Of a stretch of 64,000 nucleotides of DNA, positions 9,413 to 16,281 are shown one piece after another. The DNA comes from DATJGF01 sp035495315 (GTDB lineage Bacteria > Verrucomicrobiota > Verrucomicrobiia > Limisphaerales > UBA8199). A program made the position numbers and the translations under genes. Position 1 is the first letter of the stretch. Every line of letters starts with the position of its first letter. The notes below the pieces were generated by a model. It was given only the letters and a program-made list of their open reading frames with translations, was not told the origin of the DNA and ran no database searches. The stretch lies in assembly GCA_035495315.1 (NCBI GenBank), contig DATJGF010000158.1, positions 1-64,000 on the forward strand, given 5' to 3'.

Positions 9413-10693
9413 ATGACTACCCCTCGCACCTACGATACAATCGTCATTGGCGCCGGCCCGTCCGGCTCCGCCGCCGCTACTATTCTCGCCCAACACGGCC
9501 TTCGGGTCGTCGCGCTCGAGCGCGAAAAATTTCCGCGCTATCACATTGGCGAATCGCTGCTGCCGTTCACGTGTTACCCGCTCAAACGCCTGGGCCTGCT
9601 CGACCGAATGCGGGCTTCGGCATTTGTTAAAAAATATAGCGTTCAGTTTGTTTCCCCGAACGGCAAAGCTTCGCAACCATTTTACTTCTCGACGCGTTAC
9701 GAGCCCGACGTGGCCCAGACCTGGCAAGTGCTTCGTTCTGAATTCGACCAGATGCTCATGGAGAATGCTCGCGCGAAGGGGGCGGAGGTTCTTGAGGAAA
9801 CCACGGTGCGCGAGCTCATCCGAGAGGAAGGCCGCACGCTCGGTGTCCGCGCGCAGACGAAAACGGGTGAGACTATTGAATTTCGTGCTCCGATGACTCT
9901 CGATTGTTCAGGTCGCGAGGCGATCGCCCCAACTCGCCTCAATTGGCGTGTGCGCGAACCGAAGCTCAATAAAGTTGCCGTTTGGACGTACTACCAGGGG
10001 GCGATGCGGGATGAGGGGATTGATGCCGGTGCGACGACTGTCGCCTATGTCCCTGAGAAAGGCTGGTTCTGGTACATACCGCAGCATCGCGACATGATCA
10101 GCGTCGGGGTGGTTGCCGAAGGCAAATATCTGACGCGCAATGGCGTCCGGGAACCGAAAGATATTTTCAATCGCGAGATCGAGCAAAATGCCTGGATCAA
10201 GCAACACCTGGATTGCGGCAAGCAGGAGGGTTCGTACTACATCACCAGCGAATTCTCCTGGCGCTCTCGTTACTGCGCCGCTCCGGGTCTCCTGCTCGCC
10301 GGAGATGCGTTTGGATTCCTCGACCCTGTCTTCTCTTCTGGTGTCATGCTTGCCCTTAAGAGTGGCACGCTGGCCGCTGACGCGATCAAAGCCGCATTCG
10401 ACGCGCACGATTTTTCCGCCGAACGCTTTACCGAGTACAGCCACATGATGCGTGAGGGCATCGAAAATATGCGCAAGCTCGTTTATGCTTTTTACGACCA
10501 GAATTTCAGCTTCCGCAAGCTCACCAACAAATATCCTGAGCTGACAGGAGACATCACCGACTGTTTGTCCGGCGATGTTAACAAAGATTTTTCGCGCTTG
10601 TACCGGGCTGTCGCCGAAACGGCCGAGGTTCCAGAACCACTGCCTTACGGCGCGCCGCTGCTCGAAGACACCGCCGGCGCGGCATGTCCGTAA
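9413..10693 (+). CDS. FAD-dependent halogenase-like oxidoreductase
   Basis: A 426-residue flavoprotein. GAGPSG (13-18) is the dinucleotide-binding motif, PRYHIGESLLP (41-51) is the GES motif of the halogenase/geranylgeranyl-reductase group, GWFWYIP contains WxWxIP (218-223), the signature used to recognise flavin-dependent halogenases, and LLLAGDAFGFLDPVFSSG is the second FAD motif. Lys73/Lys74 in FVKKYSVQF lie where the catalytic lysine of halogenases is expected. Together these suggest an FADH2-dependent halogenase or a related monooxygenase acting on a tethered or free aromatic compound. The WxWxIP motif also occurs in relatives without halogenase activity, so chemistry is not proven. It sits between the chorismate-lyase-like and thioesterase genes. 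Confidence 0.72.
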   Translation: MTTPRTYDTIVIGAGPSGSAAATILAQHGLRVVALEREKFPRYHIGESLLPFTCYPLKRLGLLDRMRASAFVKKYSVQFVSPNGKASQPFYFSTRYEPDVAQTWQVLRSEFDQMLMENARAKGAEVLEETTVRELIREEGRTLGVRAQTKTGETIEFRAPMTLDCSGREAIAPTRLNWRVREPKLNKVAVWTYYQGAMRDEGIDAGATTVAYVPEKGWFWYIPQHRDMISVGVVAEGKYLTRNGVREPKDIFNREIEQNAWIKQHLDCGKQEGSYYITSEFSWRSRYCAAPGLLLAGDAFGFLDPVFSSGVMLALKSGTLAADAIKAAFDAHDFSAERFTEYSHMMREGIENMRKLVYAFYDQNFSFRKLTNKYPELTGDITDCLSGDVNKDFSRLYRAVAETAEVPEPLPYGAPLLEDTAGAACP

Positions 10694-10730
10694 TGGCCAA
10701 CGCATACCGTATATATCATGCGGTCATGGA

Positions 10731-10867
10731 AATTCGAAATCCGAAATCCGAAATCCGATACAAATCCGAAGTTCGAAGCAGTAGAAAGGTTCGAACCGGG
10801 GCCGTTTTGAACTTTAGGATTTCGAGGTGTAGGTTTGCCTCGGATTTCGGACTTCGGATTTCGAATT
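10731..10867. repeat. Long inverted repeat built from TTCGAAATCCG units
   Basis: A 27-bp arm at 10731-10757 and its reverse complement at 10841-10867 match at 26 of 27 positions, separated by 83 bases. Each arm is itself made of repeated CCGAAAT-type units. It occupies the intergenic space between the flavoprotein and thioesterase genes. A related copy lies at 40282-40307 inside another gene's 5' end, so this is a dispersed repeat family of the genome. Confidence 0.8.
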
Positions 10868-10907
10868 TTAATATGCTTTGTGCCGTTTCCTGGCCATCCT
10901 GTTAGGC

Positions 10908-11441
10908 ATGCCCTACGAATTCCAACTATTGCGCCGCGTCGAGTTCGCCGATACCGACCTGGCGGGCATCATGCATTTCTCCAACTTCTTCCGTTTTATG
11001 GAGGCGGCGGAGACCGCATTTATGCGTTCGCTTGGCCTCTCGGTCGTATTATCCCGCGCAGGGCTCGATGTTTGTCTGCCGCGGGTCCATGCGGAATGTG
11101 ATTTTGCCGCGCCCCTCCATTTTGAAGACGAGGTCCTCATCCATCTGCTCGTCGAAAAGAAAGGCACCCGCACCTTGACCTACCAATTCCGATTTATCCG
11201 ACGCAGTGGGTCGCCTCCGCGAGAGGTAGCTCGAGGGCGTATCGTCGCCGTTTGCGCCGCCCGCGAATCCAATGGTTCGCTGAAAGCTGTGCCGCTACCA
11301 AAGCTCCTCGCCGACAAAATCCAGACGGCGCCAGCAGATATGCTTAATGGCGCCTTGAGTTTGGATTCAGGGCCTAAGTCCCAAAAATCCAATCGCTCCT
11401 CACGCAACACGCAACACGCAACACGATCCAAGGCTAGCTAA
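10908..11441 (+). CDS. 4HBT-type (YbgC-like) acyl-CoA/acyl-carrier thioesterase
   Basis: A single hot-dog-fold thioesterase. RRVEFADTDLAGIMHFSNFF carries the catalytic Asp and the following central-helix motif typical of 4-hydroxybenzoyl-CoA/YbgC thioesterases, which hydrolyse acyl- or aroyl-CoA thioesters. The ATG at 10908 is chosen because family similarity begins there; an upstream ATG at 10878 would add ten residues read from the edge of a repeat. The last ~35 residues (from about 11335) are probably not part of the fold: they run into a 7-bp tandem repeat and read as low-complexity sequence (SSRNTQHATRS). In this cluster it could release an aromatic thioester made by the downstream PaaK-like ligase. 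Confidence 0.78.
   Translation: MPYEFQLLRRVEFADTDLAGIMHFSNFFRFMEAAETAFMRSLGLSVVLSRAGLDVCLPRVHAECDFAAPLHFEDEVLIHLLVEKKGTRTLTYQFRFIRRSGSPPREVARGRIVAVCAARESNGSLKAVPLPKLLADKIQTAPADMLNGALSLDSGPKSQKSNRSSRNTQHATRSKAS
11401..11425. repeat. Short tandem repeat, CACGCAA x3.6
   Basis: Three and a half head-to-tail copies of the heptamer CACGCAA, overlapping the final codons of the thioesterase ORF. This suggests the original stop codon was upstream and the reading frame was extended through a repeat insertion. Confidence 0.75.
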
Positions 11442-11477
11442 CTACCGATCAAACCAATTTGTTTAACCAAACAGTCT

Positions 11478-12062
11478 ATGAACGAAATCGCGCGCAACAC
11501 TCCGACGTCCGCCACGTCCGCCTGGCTTTTCTTCTCGTTATTGACGGTCTTTTGCTGGGGGTTGTATGGTGCCTTCCTCCATTCAGGCCAAACCGGCATG
11601 CAAGACCCGATCAACGGACGCTACAAGGCATTTCTTTGCGTCGGCATCGCTTATTTCCTAACCGCGGTGCTCGCCCCGCTCGCCGTCCTGGTAATGAAGG
11701 GCGCTTCGTGGAATTTTACCGCGGGCGGCATCGCCTGGTCTATCCTGGCAGGCATCGTTGGGGCCGCAGGCGCTTTTGGCGTGCTGCTCGCCTTTGGCGC
11801 GAAGGGTACGCCCCCAGTCGTCATGTCCATTGTGTTTGCCGGGGCACCGGTTTTAAACGCAATCTACTCTTTGATCCTGCACCCGCCCGCCGGGGGATGG
11901 AAAGGTTTGCCGTGGCAGTTTCTGCTGGGCTTATGTCTCGCTGCCCTGGGCGGCTGCCTGGTCACACTGTACAAACCTGCCCCCGGACCAAGCACCCATA
12001 AAACGGTGGCCGCCGCTCCGGCCCCATCGCTCACGAGACCACCAGCGGGTCAAACGCTGTAA
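11478..12062 (+). CDS. EamA/DMT-like small membrane protein
   Basis: A 194-residue integral membrane protein with about five hydrophobic helices: WLFFSLLTVFCWGLYGAFL, KAFLCVGIAYFLTAVLAPLAVLV, IAWSILAGIVGAAGAFGVLLAFG, PVVMSIVFAGAPVLNAIYSLIL and FLLGLCLAALGGCLVTLY. The pattern, with a polar GQTGMQD loop after helix 1, resembles half of a drug/metabolite (EamA) transporter, which usually has ten helices; a dimer of half-size units is one possibility. Its place between thioesterase and ligase suggests export or import of the cluster product, which is inference. Start ATG 11478 gives a short polar N-tail before helix 1. Confidence 0.62.
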   Translation: MNEIARNTPTSATSAWLFFSLLTVFCWGLYGAFLHSGQTGMQDPINGRYKAFLCVGIAYFLTAVLAPLAVLVMKGASWNFTAGGIAWSILAGIVGAAGAFGVLLAFGAKGTPPVVMSIVFAGAPVLNAIYSLILHPPAGGWKGLPWQFLLGLCLAALGGCLVTLYKPAPGPSTHKTVAAAPAPSLTRPPAGQTL

Positions 12063-12088
12063 AATGAGCCGCGGTGGAGAACGTCGCG

Positions 12089-13357
12089 ATGACCTCTTCC
12101 CACTCCGAGATCCAGCTGGCTCAATTCGCCAAGCTCCAGTCTCTGCTCGATGCCATTCTTCCTGCCAACCCATTCTATGCCCGGAAGCTTGCTGGCTGCA
12201 AACCCGTTCAGAGTCTGCAGGATTTCACGAACGGGTTTCCAGTCACGACACGGCATGAAGTTGTCCGTGATCGACTTGAGAATCCGCCTTACGGGACAAA
12301 TCTTACCTTCCCGGTTGAACGTTACGTCCGTTGTCATCAGACCAGCGGGACAACCACTGTTCCGATTCGCTGGCTCGACACCGCCGAGAGTTGGGACCAT
12401 TTAGTTGAGAATTGGATTCAAATCCTCGGGGCGGCCGGGGTAACTCCCAAAGATCGGTTTTTTTTCGCTTTCTCCTTCGGCCCGTTCCTTGGGTTTTGGT
12501 CCGCCTTGGAGGCCGTGCTGCGTCTGCGCTGTTTCTGTTTCCCCGGCGGCTCGATGTCCAGTCTCGCGCGACTGCAAGCGATCTTCGACAACCGCATTTC
12601 CGTGCTGTGCTGCACACCCACTTATGCGTTGCACCTGGGAGAAATCTGTCGCGAGAAGAAACACGACATTTCGAACAGCCACCTCCGGCTCATCATTGTC
12701 GCCGGCGAAAGCGGTGGGAGTGTTCCGGCAACACGCGCGCGCATTGAGGCCTTGTGGCCCGGCGCTCGGGTCTTCGATCATCACGGAATGACCGAAGTCG
12801 GTCCAGTCAGCTATCAGTGCCCTGCAACCCCTGGCTTGTTGCATGTGCTCGAATTAGCCTATCTCCCGGAGATTCTCGATCCGCGAGCGGAGGCTCCTGT
12901 GCTTCCCCGAGAAACGGGTGAATTGGTGCTGACAACCTTGGATCGCCTCGGGTCGCCTCTCATCCGATATCGCACCGGTGATCTGGTGAAGCCGCGGCCA
13001 CGTTCGGTTTGCGCCTGCGGTCGATGCGAACTGGCCTTGGAAGGTGGCATCCTTGGACGCAGCGATGATATGGTCGTGGTGCGCGGTGTTAATATCTATC
13101 CCAGCCTCATTGAGGAGATCGTCCGCGGCTGCACCGCAGTCGCAGAATACCGGGTTCAGGTCGATTGCCGCCAGCCAATGGCCGAGCTGTCGTTGGAAGT
13201 GGAGACTGTTGATGCAGGTGTCGCTTCATCGCTCAAGAATCAGCTGGAAGAAGCATTTCACACCACGCTCCATCTGCGTATTCCGGTTCGTGTGCTGCCG
13301 CCGGGGTCCCTGCCGCGCTTCGAAATGAAAGCCCAACGGTGGATCAAGCTTACCTAG
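12089..13357 (+). CDS. Phenylacetate-CoA ligase (PaaK)-like AMP-forming aryl-CoA ligase
   Basis: An adenylate-forming enzyme that activates a carboxylic acid, probably aromatic, as an AMP ester and then a thioester. Visible motifs are CHQTSGTTTVP (phosphate-binding loop), DHHGMTEVGP (the PaaK equivalent of the A5 motif), PLIRYRTGDLV (A7) and LGRSDDMVVVRGVNIYPS (hinge and C-terminal subdomain). At 422 residues it has the length of PaaK rather than of longer acyl-CoA synthetases. The ATG at 12089 has GGAGA 9 bp upstream; the ORF is open from a GTG at 12074. It is the last gene of the six-gene run. Substrate could be the hydroxybenzoate expected from the UbiC-like protein, which is inference from context. 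Confidence 0.82.
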   Translation: MTSSHSEIQLAQFAKLQSLLDAILPANPFYARKLAGCKPVQSLQDFTNGFPVTTRHEVVRDRLENPPYGTNLTFPVERYVRCHQTSGTTTVPIRWLDTAESWDHLVENWIQILGAAGVTPKDRFFFAFSFGPFLGFWSALEAVLRLRCFCFPGGSMSSLARLQAIFDNRISVLCCTPTYALHLGEICREKKHDISNSHLRLIIVAGESGGSVPATRARIEALWPGARVFDHHGMTEVGPVSYQCPATPGLLHVLELAYLPEILDPRAEAPVLPRETGELVLTTLDRLGSPLIRYRTGDLVKPRPRSVCACGRCELALEGGILGRSDDMVVVRGVNIYPSLIEEIVRGCTAVAEYRVQVDCRQPMAELSLEVETVDAGVASSLKNQLEEAFHTTLHLRIPVRVLPPGSLPRFEMKAQRWIKLT

Positions 13358-13462
13358 ACAGCCGAAGCGGTCTGAGTCTTTCCTAATCTTTATTCTAATC
13401 CTCCGAAGCAGATCGAGGACGTGGACGAAGCACGACCGTAACTGCAATTCCGCGCCGCCTCA

Positions 13463-15587
13463 CTACGGTCGCGTTACATAATACCGCAAATGAAACTCGT
13501 TAGTCAGGGCGGGAATTGACATTTGTTTGAATTCATATTGACCCTGACACTCGATAGGTTGCGTTCCGACATCGACGAGCGGTCCCACATACGGTTGCCA
13601 TGGATCGGTGATTTTGTACTTGAATTCGTAGTGGACACTGACGTCACCGGCGACTGCATTGTGCCGCTGCGAAAAGTCGAGCAACCGCAGGGCGCCGTTA
13701 TCGATTACTTTGCGCACAATAAGGCTCGGTTGTCGATCGGCGACATTCGGGTCCGTGTGCATGAAGTACTCCAGCAAATTCACCACCCCATCGCCGTCCG
13801 GGTCAGCGGTATCTGCAGCAATCCCTGAATTGGCCGAGGTATTGAAGTTCACGACACGCCAGGTCTCGATCGGGGCCAGTCCGTTGGGAACCACGAAATC
13901 CGTTATCGTAGCTGAACCGTAAGGGGAAGTGACTACGATCGGGCCCGTGGTTGCGCCCGTGGAACGGCAGCATGAATAATGAAGTTGAAAGTGTTAGTAA
14001 AATTCGCAGCCACTCCGTTGAAAGTGACTCCGGTTACACGCCCGCAAGCGCTGAGGGCGGGCAAGACGGTGCCGTCCGCTTTCAATAAGACTACGTTAAC
14101 CACGTTTCGGCACCCGGCGCAGAAAAACGGATTTTGCGGCAGTTTTAACGATATTCGTCCCATCCGCCGGAATGGCCAGGCCATCGAAACCAGGAGAAAC
14201 TCCCCAGGCAATCACCGTCCCATCATTTTTCAACCCAAGGACGCTAGTAGTGCCAACCACGACGGCGACGATGCCCGTCAAATTTGTGGGAGGCGTCAAA
14301 AGGCTCTGGAAACTCCAAGCTCGAACGTCTCCGCCGGTGGTTAACGCGACGACGTTGTCGCCGCAGGCATCGATTGCACTGACGTCCGGATAATCCTGGA
14401 GAACATGTTGATTGGGGTTCCCGTCGGGTGTTAAATTGTTAAGACCGGATGAACCCCGAACATACACTGTATGATTCGACCGCAGATTGACATTCAAGGA
14501 AGTGCCTATGAAACTCAGGCCGCCAGCCGCAACCGCAGCCATGTTGGTCGCATCGGACGGTACGGTCGAAAGACCGTTGGCCCAGGTTACCACGAGAATC
14601 CCTACTGCTGTGGAAGCGCCCCAGGCAACCACGGTACCGTCGCTCTTGAGCGCCAAACAATGGCTCACACCAGCTGAGATCTGAATCACATTGGTCACTC
14701 CAGGCGGAGGTTCCACGCTGCCGTTAGCCACACCGCCCCACGTAACCACCGTGCTGTCGGCGCGCAACGCCATGTGGTGACGGGTGCCGGCGGCAATGGC
14801 GATGACATTGGTTGCGGAGGCCGGCGGCACCAGCGAAACGCCAAACGCATCGGTATTGGTGTTCCCGTCAATGATGCTCCAGCAGAAGACACTGCCATTG
14901 GATTTTAGCACCACCCAGCGTAATCAGCAGCCGCAATGGCGATGCTGTTCTGCGCCTCGGGTGCAACAATCACCGGCTGGCCGTTCCTCTGCCCGTAACT
15001 TTCAACTGTGCCATTGGTATGAAGGATGAGTCCGTAACCCCATTGAGAACAATTGAAGTTGAGCGCCTGCGGTGCGACATCAGCTACCCGTTGAGGTTTG
15101 GGAAGGGCACATCGGAATATAATACGAAGTAATCGGCGTCGCCGTGCGATCGTTCTTAATCGCCCAGAGTTCGTCGTGCCGCCCCGAAATGATCTTCACA
15201 CGTTGCTCAGTCCCGAATCGGCTGATAATTGCCCTCCTGCCACGTAATTGTTGTGCCCCCAAGCGACGGTTGTGCCGTCATTGCGCAAGGCCAACCCATA
15301 AGTTCCCGCGGCTACATCGACGATATTTGAACTCAGCGTCCCCGGCAGCAAACCAGTTTCGTCGTTCGCCTGGCTGGTGCGGCCCTTTCCGTTTGACCCG
15401 ACCGCCAGACTCCAATCATTGCCCGCGGCGACCCGCATGATATTGGTCATGGGGGCAGGAGAGATGGTATACAGTCCTCAGACGGCGACTAAGCCCACCG
15501 GCCGCTCGCCTTGCGCTCGAACGTATTAAGAAATGTGCCGCAAACAATGCACAGCACGCCCGCAAACACTACTGTGCGATGAATCAT
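13463..15587 (-). pseudogene. Decayed RCC1-repeat/TIG-domain surface protein gene with multiple frameshifts
   Basis: Reading from an ATG at 15587 gives a signal-like start (MIHRTVVFAGVLCIVCG) that ends in TAG at 15489. The frame then changes repeatedly: RCC1-like units (VAAGTYGLALRNDGTTVAWG at about 15260-15330; IAAGTRHHMALRADSTVVTWG and VSHCLALKSDGTVVAWG in 14096-14914) continue in other frames, then a TIG/IPT-like segment (VTGVTFNGVAANFTNTFNF, about 13980-14040) and finally a C-terminal tail (13463-13894, containing DPDGDGVVNLLEY). At least four frame changes are needed to join them into one protein of about 700 residues. Such proteins are normally exported beta-propellers. Many indels in one gene, with intact neighbours, suggest decay rather than sequencing error, though a local assembly problem remains possible. 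Confidence 0.75.
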
Positions 15588-15667
15588 TGTGGAACGCGGT
15601 GAGATGTAAACGAAGAGCTGCAGTGTCAAGCGGTTTGCCCGAATAAGACGGAATAGACCAATAGGAC

Positions 15668-16189
15668 CTACTTTCCGACCTTGCCGGTCAGCCCTTCCTT
15701 TTGGAGAGCACTGAATACTTCCTGGTCGTTGAAATCACCGGTCACCTCGAATGACTTGGCGCCTTTGGTGGCGGTCTGCTCTTTTACCCCCGGCACGGAT
15801 TTGACAGCGTGGTCAACCGCTTTAACGCATTTGCCGCAGCACAGATGAACGCCTTCGATTTTGAGCGACTGCACTTTCTTTCCCTTTGCTCCCGTACTGG
15901 GATCCAGTTTTGCGGTGCCATCCTGGCATTTGCCGAAGTACCCGGCCGCTACGAAAGCATCCGCCGCTTTTTGAACCGTGGTCGCGTCAGGTCCGGTAAG
16001 AGTTACAGTCCCGCCATCCTGGTCCACTTCGGCCTTGGCCCCAGCCACTTCATCGACGGCTTTTGTTACTCCATTGACGCAGCTTTTGCAGCAAAGGTGA
16101 ACGTCCGTGATTTTGGCGCTTGAGTCGGCCGTCGCAATGGAAGCAACGCAAACAAACGCAAGCGATATGAGGAGGGGATGGGTTTTCAT
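15668..16189 (-). CDS. Exported protein with two heavy-metal-associated (HMA-like) domains
   Basis: A 173-residue protein with a signal peptide (MKTHPLLISLAFVCVASIATA) and two ferredoxin-like HMA repeats at about 26-85 and 107-170. Each begins with the same motif: HLCCKSC (Cys33, 34, 37) and HLCCGKC (Cys117, 118, 121). Canonical HMA copper or mercury sites are MxCxxC; here the Met is replaced and an extra cysteine makes CCxxC. This may shift metal preference or permit disulfide formation outside the cytoplasm. Role is probably metal binding or sensing in the periplasm. It is not linked to a visible P-type ATPase or oxidase. The fold is fairly clear and the metal unknown. Confidence 0.75.
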   Translation of the reverse strand: MKTHPLLISLAFVCVASIATADSSAKITDVHLCCKSCVNGVTKAVDEVAGAKAEVDQDGGTVTLTGPDATTVQKAADAFVAAGYFGKCQDGTAKLDPSTGAKGKKVQSLKIEGVHLCCGKCVKAVDHAVKSVPGVKEQTATKGAKSFEVTGDFNDQEVFSALQKEGLTGKVGK

Positions 16190-16281
16190 AGATGTGATGA
16201 AGATAATTATAAGTGATTTTTCTCGACCTCATTAAAGCCTCCTGCCTTTGGCGCGTCAAGGGTGGCGACGTGACAATCGCG

